From: Acidobacteriota bacterium
Lineage (GTDB): Bacteria > Acidobacteriota > Terriglobia > Bryobacterales > Bryobacteraceae
NCBI GenBank assembly: GCA_026394015.1
Contig: JAPKZA010000286.1
Coordinates: 1-51,948 of the forward strand
Length of the DNA stretch: 51,948 nt
Reading direction: 5' to 3'
Shown here: piece after piece, positions 18,320 to 26,085 of the stretch
Layout: each line of letters starts with the position of its first letter
Numbering within the stretch: position 1 is the first letter of the stretch
Notes under the pieces: generated by a model
The model's input: only the letters and a program-made list of their open reading frames with translations
Database searches by the model: none
What the model was told of the DNA's origin: nothing
Program-made: the position numbers and the translations under genes

Positions 18320-19701
18320 CAGTTACCTCCCAGTTCCTTCAACGCGGCAATCTCTTTTTCTTCCACACCCAGCACCTTATGGCAGCTTTCACAGTCCTGC
18401 GAGATCGTCTTTCCCGCCTTGGACTTCAGTTCTTCGCCATGGCACCGGAAGCATCCCGGCGAATCGGTATGACCCAAATGCAATGGATAGTTGCCCCAGC
18501 CCAACTTCATCTCCGGATAAACATTTTTTTCATAGAGCGTCCGCAGCATCGGTCCCGCACGCTCCAGTTCCGCCCGATTGGCCGCCAGCGCCTCCGGCTT
18601 CTTCTCGCCGTAGAATGCGATCAGCGCTCCCGGTATCTGCGCCGCCGCCTCGGCCCGACTCGTATAGGGCTTCGTCAACACCGCCAACGCCGCCTTCCGA
18701 AACAGCGGCAGCTTCTGCGGCAGCACCCCCGCGGTCATCTCGCGATCCACCGCCCGCTCCGCCGTCTCAAACGTGTGTGCCGGCCGATTGTGGCAATCCA
18801 GGCAATTCATCTCGCGCTCAAACACGACCTTCCCCGTCCCCGTCCCTGCCCCTGCGTACTCCACGGCGTCGGTGCCCTTCAAAACGTTCACGCTCAGAAT
18901 GGTCTTCCGCTGCGCGTCCGCTGCCCCGTAGCGAATACTCACGCCCTTGCCCATATGCGCACCGTGAATGCGGCCCACCTTCATCAGCAGCGCCGTATCC
19001 AACTTGTCCCCGGCATCGTCAAACTTGCTCCGCCGCCACAGGACGTTCCCAAAGTCATGCCCCCGGTTGTGGCAGTTCTCGCAGGTCTCCGCCGAAGTCT
19101 TCAACGCATGAGGCGGCGAAGGAATCGGCCGACTGTACTGATTCGTCATCAGCAGATAAAGCTGCCGCGTCCCGTTCAGCTTCGCCTGCACCGCCGCCCC
19201 AGCCCCTTCTCCCACGTGGCAATCCACGCAACGCACCTGAGCATGAGACCCCGCAATGTGGGCCGCATACTCCGGTCCCATCACCTGATGACACGCCGTC
19301 CCACAGAAGTTCGTCGTCTCCATGTAGTGCACCGTCCGATACGTCAGCGCCCCTCCGATGATCAAATTGAACCCTGTCGCAATTCCCACGAAAAGGAGCA
19401 GTCGCCGAATTTTAGGATTCGCCAGATCAATTTTTTCCGGCAAGTGAAGATGGTGGTCCGGTGCCTCCCGCTTCCGCTGCAAACTGATCCCAATAGGGAT
19501 CAGCACCAAGCCGGCAAAAAACGCCACCGGCAACGCCACGAATTGCAGAATGCCCAGGTAACCGGACGCCGCACTAGCCCCGGTCAAAAAAATGAACAGC
19601 ACAACGGCCGACAGCACAAGCCACAACCCCGCCCGACTGATCCAGTTGTCGGTCAGGTAGAGGACTGGAAGGATCCACCGCCGGGTCAGGTTTCCGATCA
19701 C
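18319..19701 (-). CDS. Membrane-anchored multihaem cytochrome, NapC/NirT-like quinol oxidase
   Basis: The 460-residue protein starts with three predicted membrane helices (about 24-46, 50-74, 100-122) followed by a periplasmic haem domain. Five CxxCH motifs (residues 158, 207, 300, 417, 437) are preceded by an unusual CGTACH at 133, a CX3CH followed by Met (HQVM), as in the first haem of some NapC/NirT relatives. Such proteins take electrons from menaquinol and pass them to periplasmic carriers, the role of CymA in Shewanella and of ImcH in Geobacter. Three helices rather than one set it apart from classical NapC. It lies seven bases after the monohaem gene and is coupled to the OmcA/MtrC-type gene. 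Confidence 0.85.
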   Translation of the reverse strand: MIGNLTRRWILPVLYLTDNWISRAGLWLVLSAVVLFIFLTGASAASGYLGILQFVALPVAFFAGLVLIPIGISLQRKREAPDHHLHLPEKIDLANPKIRRLLLFVGIATGFNLIIGGALTYRTVHYMETTNFCGTACHQVMGPEYAAHIAGSHAQVRCVDCHVGEGAGAAVQAKLNGTRQLYLLMTNQYSRPIPSPPHALKTSAETCENCHNRGHDFGNVLWRRSKFDDAGDKLDTALLMKVGRIHGAHMGKGVSIRYGAADAQRKTILSVNVLKGTDAVEYAGAGTGTGKVVFEREMNCLDCHNRPAHTFETAERAVDREMTAGVLPQKLPLFRKAALAVLTKPYTSRAEAAAQIPGALIAFYGEKKPEALAANRAELERAGPMLRTLYEKNVYPEMKLGWGNYPLHLGHTDSPGCFRCHGEELKSKAGKTISQDCESCHKVLGVEEKEIAALKELGGN

Positions 19702-19708
19702 ATTCGGC

Positions 19709-20023
19709 CTATGACTTCAGGGTCCGCAGGAACGCCACGATGTTGGCCGCCTCGGCGTCCGATATCGCGATCGCCTTCATCTTGCCCACGCCTTCCAAAG
19801 TCTCCTTCTTCAGCACGGCGTCGCTCTTGCCCTGAACTTCCTTCGAGCTCAGCGCCTTCATCTCCACTTTCATCATCTTGGCGATCGTCGGATTCGGCGT
19901 CCCGTCGCCCCCGTGGCACTTCTTGCAGGATTTTTCGTAAGCGGCTTTCCCCGCCGCGACATCGGCAGCGTTGGCCGTACAACTCAGCACAAGAGCAATA
20001 AAAATAATTTGAGTCAGTTTCAT
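19709..20023 (-). CDS. Small periplasmic monohaem cytochrome c
   Basis: From ATG 20023 the product is 104 residues with a signal peptide (MKLTQIIFIALVLSCTANAA) and one haem site (CKKCH, near residue 34). GVGKMKAIAISDAEAANIVA near the end supplies a probable axial Met and the final helix of class I cytochromes c. Small soluble carriers like this shuttle electrons between inner-membrane and periplasmic partners. It is the first gene of the five-gene cytochrome operon, and its upstream region holds palindromes and a sigma-54-like element. A longer frame open to 20092 lacks a sensible N-terminus. Confidence 0.88.
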   Translation of the reverse strand: MKLTQIIFIALVLSCTANAADVAAGKAAYEKSCKKCHGGDGTPNPTIAKMMKVEMKALSSKEVQGKSDAVLKKETLEGVGKMKAIAISDAEAANIVAFLRTLKS

Positions 20024-20038
20024 GGCACGGTTATCCAC

Positions 20039-20054
20039 TGCAATCGAATGCCCA
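20039..20054 (-). promoter_or_regulatory. Sigma-54-like -24/-12 element before the cytochrome operon (weak)
   Basis: Read on the minus strand, the 16 bases are TGGGCATTCGATTGCA. They keep the invariant GG and GC ten bases apart and the full TTGCA of the -12 half, but match poorly in the CACG part of the -24 half. A start about 12 bases downstream would lie only some six bases before ATG 20023, an unusually short leader. It is listed because a sigma-54 activator is encoded next to this operon. Confidence 0.25.
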
Positions 20055-20094
20055 CCCGCCAACCTGTTGAAAACGGTTGCCGCTTGCCCCAAGT

Positions 20095-20135
20095 TGGGTC
20101 AAATCACCCAGTCCAAGTGGGGCATATCCCCCACT
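20095..20135. promoter_or_regulatory. Two adjacent inverted repeats in the divergent cytochrome/deacylase promoter region
   Basis: The first repeat is TGGGT-6-ACCCA (20095-20110) and the second AGTGGGG-6-CCCCACT (20116-20135), both perfect with a six-base centre. Each is flanked on the left by CCAAGT, giving a direct repeat of CCAAGTTGGG and CCAAGTGGGG. No T-run follows, so they are not terminators. The second overlaps where the -35 of the deacylase promoter would be. Best read as operator sites for an unidentified dimeric regulator of one or both divergent units. Confidence 0.45.
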
Positions 20136-20144
20136 CAACCGATC

Positions 20145-20150
20145 TATAAT
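20145..20150 (+). promoter_or_regulatory. Consensus -10 hexamer of the deacylase gene
   Basis: TATAAT, a perfect sigma-70-type -10, ends eight bases before ATG 20159. A start about seven bases downstream would give a practically leaderless mRNA. No good -35 is present; the place is taken by the 20116-20135 palindrome, which could make this an activator- or repressor-controlled promoter. Confidence 0.5.
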
Positions 20151-20158
20151 TACGGGCA

Positions 20159-21688
20159 ATGATCCTGCTCCACGGCGGCACCCTCATCGACGGCTCCGGC
20201 TCTCCCGCCTACAAGGGCGACCTCCTCCTCGACGACGACTCCATCCGCGCCGTCGGAGCCATTCCCGCGCCCACCGACTGCCTCAAACTCGACTGCGCCG
20301 GCCTCGTCATCGCTCCCGGCTTCATCGACCTCCACAGCCACTCCGACCTCCAAGTCCTCGCTCGCCACCGCGCCAAAACAGATCAGGGCGTCACCACCGA
20401 AGTCGTCGGAAACTGCGGCTTTTCTGCCTATCCCTGTGGAACCCACCGCCACGAAGTCCAGGAATTCGCCAACGGTATTCTCTTCGGCTACGACCGCGAT
20501 TGGGCCTGGCGCAACGCCCAGGAGTATCTCGCCGAAGCCGAAGCCCAGGCCGAACTCGTCACCGTCCGCTCCCTCGTCGGCCATGGCACGCTTCGCGTCG
20601 CCACCATGGGCCCCCGCCAAGGCCCAGCCACCCCAGCCGAGCTGGACGCCATGGAACAAAGCCTCGCCGAGTGCCTCGCCGGAGGCGCCGCCGGCTTCTC
20701 CACCGGCCTCATGTACGCCCCCGGCTCCACCGCCCCCACCGACGAACTCATCGCCCTCTGTCGCGTCACCGCCCGCGCCGGCAAGGTCTACGCCACACAC
20801 ATGCGTAGCTACGGCGATGACCTCCTGAGCTCACTCGACGAGCAGTTTGACCTCGCGCGCGCAACCGGTTGCCGTCTGCAAATCTCGCATCTCCAGGCCG
20901 TCGGCCGCCGCAACTGGGCCAAGCAAGCCGAGGCTCTCGAAAAACTCGAAGCCGCCCGCCACGAAGGCATCGACGTCGCCTTCGATAGCTACCCCTACCT
21001 CGCCGGCAGCACCGTCCTGACCCAACTCCTCCCCGCCTGGGCCCTCGATGGCGGCACCCCCGCTCTTCTCGCCCGCCTCGCCGACCCCGATCTATGCCGT
21101 GACATGAAGGCCACCATGATCGAACAGGTCCCCCAGCAATGGAGCGATATCTTCATCACCGCCGTCGGCTCCACCGTCAGCGAACACTTCGTCGGCTCCG
21201 ACCTCGCTTCCATCGGCGAGACCCTCGCCGAACACCCCGTCGACGCCATCTTTTCCCTCCTCCGCGCCGAACACGGCAACGTCAATATTCTCGCCTTCAA
21301 CCAGTGCGATGAGAACCTCCAGAAGCTCCTCACCCACCCCCTCTGCTCCGTCATCAGCGACGGCTTTTACGTCAAAGGCAAGCCCCATCCCCGCCTCTAC
21401 GGCACCTTCCCGTTCCTGCTCGGCGAGATCGTCCGCGAACGCCGCTGGATGTCCCTCGAACAAGCCATCCACAAGATCACCGCCCAACCGGCCGCCCGCT
21501 TTTCGATGGCCCGCCAAGGCGTTCTCACCCCGGGCTACTTCGCCGACATCACCGTCTTCGATCCCGTCCAGATCGCGGCCGGGGCGACCTACGCCGCCCC
21601 GGAAACCGCCCCCACCGGCATTGTCCACTGCTTTCGCCGTGGCGAACTACTTTCCGGCACTCATGTACTTCATCAGCACCGCGGCTAA
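20159..21688 (+). CDS. N-acyl-D-amino-acid deacylase (amidohydrolase family)
   Basis: A 509-residue metal-dependent amidohydrolase of the D-aminoacylase group, which removes the acyl group from N-acyl-D-amino acids. Features in order: the small beta-sandwich start (ILLHGGTLIDGSGSPAYKGD), the metal motif GFIDLHSHSD at about 55, the Cys ligand region TTEVVGNCGFSA, the active-site stretch STGLMYAPGS, HMRSYGDDLL and LQISHLQAVG with metal histidines, and a closing amidohydrolase tail (GYFADITVFDP). No signal peptide, so cytoplasmic. Its last 42 bases overlap the 3' end of the convergent flotillin-like gene. D-amino acids from peptidoglycan turnover are the likely substrate source. Confidence 0.9.
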   Translation: MILLHGGTLIDGSGSPAYKGDLLLDDDSIRAVGAIPAPTDCLKLDCAGLVIAPGFIDLHSHSDLQVLARHRAKTDQGVTTEVVGNCGFSAYPCGTHRHEVQEFANGILFGYDRDWAWRNAQEYLAEAEAQAELVTVRSLVGHGTLRVATMGPRQGPATPAELDAMEQSLAECLAGGAAGFSTGLMYAPGSTAPTDELIALCRVTARAGKVYATHMRSYGDDLLSSLDEQFDLARATGCRLQISHLQAVGRRNWAKQAEALEKLEAARHEGIDVAFDSYPYLAGSTVLTQLLPAWALDGGTPALLARLADPDLCRDMKATMIEQVPQQWSDIFITAVGSTVSEHFVGSDLASIGETLAEHPVDAIFSLLRAEHGNVNILAFNQCDENLQKLLTHPLCSVISDGFYVKGKPHPRLYGTFPFLLGEIVRERRWMSLEQAIHKITAQPAARFSMARQGVLTPGYFADITVFDPVQIAAGATYAAPETAPTGIVHCFRRGELLSGTHVLHQHRG

Positions 21689-23557
21689 TCCATCGAGCGA
21701 CGAAGCGTTCCCGCCTGTCACCAGGATGTTCGGCACGATCGGCATTCCGCTCTTGGCAATGGCATCGATGCCGTTCACAATCGCCGTCGCATTCGCGCCA
21801 AACGCCTTCACCTGCGCTTCGTAAGCCTCCGCTTTCGCCAGGCCGATCGCCCGCACTTCGGCACCTTTCGCCGTGCCGGTCTGTTCAATGTAGAACGCTT
21901 CGCCATCGGCTTCCGCCTTCCGCGCATTCGAGTTGTTGGTCTTGATCGTCACCCCAACCTTCGACTTCGCCAGCTCCGCTTGCATGTCTGCCGTGCCCCG
22001 CGCTTGTTCGGTCTCAATCCGCTGCATTTGTGCCTGCTTCTGCTGCTCGAACGTCGCAATCTCCTGCTTGGCAATCTCCCGCTCGGTCAGCACCTTCACC
22101 AGATCCTGCGGCAGAATCACGTCCTGGATGTAGACCCCGCGCGTCTCCACAAAATACGATTCAATCTGCTCGCTGATCCGCGCAAACGCCTCCCGCTGCA
22201 CCTGCTGCCGCGTTTCGACAAACCGCACCGCCGGCATCGATTGCAACGTGTCGCGGAAATGGTTCCCGACCGCCGCCTGCAACACCTCGTCCACCAGATT
22301 CCGAATCGAACCCACGGTGGATATCACCCGCGGTGCCCGCGTATCCGGAATATGAATCTGCACCTGCAAGTCCATCTTGAACACGAAGCCTTCCGAGCTT
22401 TTGGCCACAATCTGTTCGAGCTTTGAATCCAAATTGTGCGCCGCCGAAACCCGGTCCGCCCAGTTCAGCGTCAGGATCGCCGTCGGCACCAATTCCGCCT
22501 TGTAGCAATAAGGGTTGATCGGGTACTTGCCCGTCCGTAGCGGCTCCTGCCAAATGCCTCGATGCCCCGGCCGCACCAGCATGCCGAATTTGAAATCAGC
22601 GCCCGAAGTGTCCGACGGCACCAGGCCCACATAGGCCTTCACCACCGCCACCTGGCCCTGCTCCACAACGAGCATTGGAACCTTCTCCACCCGAACCAAA
22701 AACGGATTCAGGATGTAGGCACCATACAGCAACGGGTCATGTTGCAACCCGATCCGCCCGCCGTGGTCGAGAAAACCCTGGAAGTCCTGGTAATTGTTGT
22801 GCAGCTCGTTCTTGTTGCTGAATAGGCGTTCAATCATCTCGGCGTCACTGGCCGCGCCGTCCCGCTCCATTTCGGCAATATCTTCGAACTGGCCCAGCCG
22901 ATTGGCAATGTCACCCGACGAAAGCGGATTGCCCTCCAGCGTCGAAACAATGCCCACCATGTCCGCCTGCGAGTTCGCATCCCGCGCAATCCGAACCACC
23001 TCCAGGTCGGCATGCGTCAACCCGAAGGACATCGGCGTCAACGGCTGTTGCCGCAATAACTCTTCCGATACGGGCCGACCGAAAACACGGTCCCGCGTAA
23101 TCACCAAAAAAGCGATCGGATGCAGCGGCAACGTCGTGCCCGGTCCCAATACAGGACGCTGCACACCCTTCTGACCGCCGCCATTCACAAACGCGTCGAG
23201 CTCTGAAAACTGCCCAAAGGCCGGTTTGTAAATCGCGCTCTTCGCGCCCGTCGGCAACGGCTCGCCCACCTGCGCAATCACCACGCCAAGTTGACCCGCT
23301 GGCACCTGCACCCACGGATATTTATCCACCGCATAAACCAGCCAAAGCTTAAACCGCAGCCCCGGCATCAACAGCTCCGACTGATATCCCGCCTCGCCCG
23401 CAAACGCGATCGCGTTGTCGTTATCCAATTTCTTCGCGGAAAACCTCCGCGTCACCAGACCCACTTCCGTAGGTCCAATCCGATGCAGCGAAAGCAACAA
23501 AACCACAGCCGCCGCCGCGGTCGCTACGAAGAGCGACAGCAAAAAAGCAATCAACAT
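21647..23557 (-). CDS. SPFH/band 7 (flotillin-like) membrane protein
   Basis: The 636-residue protein has one N-terminal membrane helix (FLLSLFVATAAAAVVLLLSL). SPFH-type sequence follows in two parts: an early beta-rich segment (about 30-160) and the main band 7 domain (about 290-460, including VISTVGSIRNLVDEVLQAAV). A long coiled coil rich in Gln, Glu and Ala (about 470-570) precedes a C-terminal Gly/Ala tail. The length and the insert between the two parts are larger than in Bacillus FloT or YuaF-linked proteins. Flotillins organise membrane microdomains. The 3' end overlaps that of the deacylase gene. Confidence 0.85.
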   Translation of the reverse strand: MLIAFLLSLFVATAAAAVVLLLSLHRIGPTEVGLVTRRFSAKKLDNDNAIAFAGEAGYQSELLMPGLRFKLWLVYAVDKYPWVQVPAGQLGVVIAQVGEPLPTGAKSAIYKPAFGQFSELDAFVNGGGQKGVQRPVLGPGTTLPLHPIAFLVITRDRVFGRPVSEELLRQQPLTPMSFGLTHADLEVVRIARDANSQADMVGIVSTLEGNPLSSGDIANRLGQFEDIAEMERDGAASDAEMIERLFSNKNELHNNYQDFQGFLDHGGRIGLQHDPLLYGAYILNPFLVRVEKVPMLVVEQGQVAVVKAYVGLVPSDTSGADFKFGMLVRPGHRGIWQEPLRTGKYPINPYCYKAELVPTAILTLNWADRVSAAHNLDSKLEQIVAKSSEGFVFKMDLQVQIHIPDTRAPRVISTVGSIRNLVDEVLQAAVGNHFRDTLQSMPAVRFVETRQQVQREAFARISEQIESYFVETRGVYIQDVILPQDLVKVLTEREIAKQEIATFEQQKQAQMQRIETEQARGTADMQAELAKSKVGVTIKTNNSNARKAEADGEAFYIEQTGTAKGAEVRAIGLAKAEAYEAQVKAFGANATAIVNGIDAIAKSGMPIVPNILVTGGNASSLDGLAAVLMKYMSAGK

Positions 23558-23675
23558 AGAGGGCTCCTATGGATCGTTGCCGCCCTGTCCTCCCCGGCGG
23601 CGCCGTACATTCCGAGCCCCAGTAATTGCTCGATCCACTTGCGATATTACGCCTGTTTCAATCGTTCGCAACAGA

Positions 23676-23690
23676 AATCGGAAGCCGATT
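23676..23690. promoter_or_regulatory. Short perfect inverted repeat before the DUF3592 gene
   Basis: AATCGG-AAG-CCGATT lies in the 175-base gap between the divergent flotillin-like and DUF3592 genes, followed at once by CACCGATT, a third copy of the half-site. It may be an operator or a small hairpin. Nothing else in the gap is convincing apart from a tRNA-end-like string at 23703-23733. Confidence 0.25.
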
Positions 23691-23732
23691 CACCGATTTT
23701 ATGGCAGGATCTGCGAGACTCGAACTAGACTT

Positions 23733-24233
23733 ATGGCGCTTCTTCCCCGTACCCCGGCCCACCCTCTCCGCACCGCCGGCAAGGTCATGCTCTTCAGTGG
23801 CGTCTTCTTTGTGGGCGTCGCCATGCTCGGCGCCTGGAAGCCGTACTACCAACTCCAGCAGGCTCCCCGCGTCCGCGCCAAAGTGCTCAAGAACGACATC
23901 GGCTACAAAACCGCCACCGGCTGGGCCTTCCAACTCCAGCTCAGTTACCTCTCCGACATCGGCGAACAACGTACCCAGCTCACGACGCCCGTCCCCGCCG
24001 CCACCGAAGACGAAGCCCGCCGCAAGTATCGCGGCGCCGCTATCGTCGTCGGTCAAGAGTACGACTTCCCCGTCGACCCCGATGACCCCACCCGCGTCCT
24101 CCCCTTCCTCGGCTACAACTGGCGCACCTTCGGGCAGTACCTCATCAGCGCCATCGGCGGGTTCATCGCCTTCGGCCTCGGCATGTACTTAGCCAAACAG
24201 GGCCAGGCCCTCCAGAAGAAGCCCCAGATCTAG
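23733..24233 (+). CDS. DUF3592-like membrane protein
   Basis: Starting at ATG 23733 the product has 166 residues. A membrane helix near the N-terminus (AGKVMLFSGVFFVGVAMLGA) and one near the C-terminus (YLISAIGGFIAFGLGMYLA) enclose a beta-rich domain of about 80 residues (RVRAKVLKNDIGYKTATGWA on to YDFPVDPDDPTRVLPF). This two-helix arrangement with a conserved D-P-x-x-P-x-x segment is the DUF3592 pattern; function unknown. Longer frames upstream overlap the flotillin-like gene and lack support. The stop shares CTAG with dut. Confidence 0.75.
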   Translation: MALLPRTPAHPLRTAGKVMLFSGVFFVGVAMLGAWKPYYQLQQAPRVRAKVLKNDIGYKTATGWAFQLQLSYLSDIGEQRTQLTTPVPAATEDEARRKYRGAAIVVGQEYDFPVDPDDPTRVLPFLGYNWRTFGQYLISAIGGFIAFGLGMYLAKQGQALQKKPQI

Positions 24234-24664
24234 CGACCCGAACTCCCGAAGCCACCCTCGCCCCGTACGGTCTCGCTCAAGTCCGTCTCCACCAACTCCA
24301 CGCCCTCGTATCGAGCAATCACCATCTGCGCAATCCGGTCGCCCTTGGCAATCGCGTACGCCGCCTTCCCCAAGTTCAACAAAATCACCTTCACCTCGCC
24401 CCGATACCCCGGATCAATCGTCCCCGGGCTATTCGGTACCGTAATAGCGTGCTTAAACGCCAGGCCGCTCCGCGGCCGCACCTGCGCCTCATACCCTGGC
24501 GGCAGCTCGATCGATAGCCCGGTCGCCACCGCCTGCGGAACCCCCGGCTCCAGCACCGCATCGACTACCGAGCACAAATCCATCCCCGCGTCCTCCAGGG
24601 GACCATGGGCATAAGCGGGCAGAACCGCATCGGGAACAAGTCGTCGAACCTTAAGTTGCATCAT
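24230..24664 (-). CDS. dut: Deoxyuridine 5'-triphosphate nucleotidohydrolase (dUTPase)
   Basis: A homotrimer-type dUTPase of 144 residues that hydrolyses dUTP to dUMP and pyrophosphate, keeping uracil out of DNA and feeding thymidylate synthesis. All five motifs are present in order: DAGMDLCS, RPRSGLAFKH, PGTIDPGYRGEVKV with the catalytic Asp, GDRIAQMVI, and the C-terminal RGEGGFGSSGR that closes over the substrate. Start is ATG 24664 or 24661 (ATGATG). It diverges from thyX, the next enzyme in dTMP synthesis, with only 15 bases between start codons, a functionally sensible pair. The stop is in a CTAG shared with the DUF3592 gene. Confidence 0.95.
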   Translation of the reverse strand: MMQLKVRRLVPDAVLPAYAHGPLEDAGMDLCSVVDAVLEPGVPQAVATGLSIELPPGYEAQVRPRSGLAFKHAITVPNSPGTIDPGYRGEVKVILLNLGKAAYAIAKGDRIAQMVIARYEGVELVETDLSETVRGEGGFGSSGR

Positions 24665-24679
24665 AATGAAGTATTCAGT

Positions 24680-26085
24680 ATGCCAGCCCCTCCCCCGGAA
24701 CGCCGCATTCTTTCCGTCGCGCCCCTCGCCCCGGAAAAGAGCGCGTACGCCCTCGCCCGCTACAGCCGCTCGGCTGACTCCATCGTCGACTCCCTCGCCT
24801 GGGTGAAAACGCACGACTCCTCCAAGTTCCTCGAAAGCTTCTATTTCCAATACGGCCACGCCTCCATCGCCGACCTCGGCCATCTCACCTTCTGCCTGGA
24901 AGGCATCTCCGAACTCGCCGCCGCCGAAGTGGAAGACGAACAGCTCTGGGACGGCCAAGCCAAATCCTCCCGCTATCAGGACTTCGGCAAAACCGGCTTT
25001 GTCGTCCCCCCCGAATGCAACGACGTCCAGCGAACCCAATTCCTCGCCGCCGGCGAGACCCTCCTCGCCGCCTACCGCCTCGTTCACGACGCCGCCTTCG
25101 CCCATCTCGCCGCCCAACTCCCCCGCCCGGAGGAGATGAAGCCCGACGCCTACCAACGCAACATCGCCGCCCGCGCCTTCGACGTCGCTCGCTACCTCCT
25201 CTTCTGGGCCGTCCCCACCAACGTCGGCCAAGTCACCAGCATCCGCACCCTCGAAAAGCAGATCCGCCGCCTGAAGGCCTCGCCCTACGCCGAACTCCGC
25301 GCCATCGGGGCCGAAATCGCCGCCGCCTGCGCCGCCCCCCCCGCCTGCCGCTGGGACGACTCCCAAACCGAGCCCCTAGCCCCCACCCTCGCCAAATACT
25401 GCGATCGGACCTCCGCCTCTGGGCGCAGCAGAACCTCCCCCCCGCCCGGTCTTCGGAAGTCCCCGACGTCGATCTCTTCAAACCCTCCGAAACCGCCGCC
25501 GAAATCGCCGCCACCCTTCTCTACCCCGTCACCAACTGGCCCTTCCGCACCCTCTACGAATGGGCCGTCGACCATCCCGCCCTCCGCCAGGAAGTCATCG
25601 ATACCGCCGTCCGCTCCCGCACGAAACACGACGACCTTCTCCGTGGCTTCCGCGGTGGCCTCTACTGCTACGACCTCGTCATGGATGTCGGTGCCTACCG
25701 CGACTTCCATCGCCACCGCCGCTGCCAGCAGTTCCGCCAGGACTACAGCGGCCAACTGGGCTACGAAACCCCGCAAGTCATCACCCAGGCCGGCCTCACC
25801 GTCGAATACGCCGCGGCCATGGACCATGCCCTCGCCACCATGCAACTCCTCCCGAGCCCGGCGAACGAATACCTCCTCCCCTTCGGAGCCCGCAGCCGGT
25901 TCCTCTTCAAAATGGATTTCGCCGAAGCGGAATACATCTGCCGCGTCCGCAGCGGCGTCAAAGGCCACTTCAGCTACCGTTCCATCGCCTGGCAGATGAA
26001 AGAAGCCATGGAGCGCCTTGAACCCGAACTCGGCCGTCTCCTTTCCGGCACCCCCCCATGGATCGAAGACCCCCTCAAGCGCTAG
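24680..26085 (+). pseudogene. thyX: Two-module ThyX-like FAD-dependent thymidylate synthase, frame broken once
   Basis: The N-terminal half (from ATG 24680) reads FYFQYGHASIADLGHLTFCL, then the SSRYQDF end of a ThyX motif. The C-terminal half, in another frame, has the flavin/dUMP signature as RHRRCQQFRQDYS and a ThyX-like tail (EYICRVRSGVKGHFSYRS). Each half looks like one ThyX unit, so the full protein would be about 468 residues, roughly twice a normal ThyX. The frames join near 25408: the first ends KYCDR and the second continues DLRLWAQQN, so one G missing from CGGGAC explains the break. Everything else is intact, so a sequencing or assembly error, or a very recent mutation, is as likely as a dead gene. 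The signature spacing is longer than the usual RHRx7S. Confidence 0.75.

Noticed and set aside
13583-20023. Assigning the cytochrome operon to DMSO reduction because one gene is DmsE-like
   Set aside because: No molybdopterin reductase (DmsA) or iron-sulfur subunit (DmsB) is encoded here; the terminal component is instead an OmcA/MtrC-type cytochrome.
24665-25366. Upstream extension of the dut frame
   Set aside because: It runs antisense through thyX and encodes Gly/Ala/Asp-rich shadow sequence. dUTPase motif 1 begins close to ATG 24664, which fits the family length.
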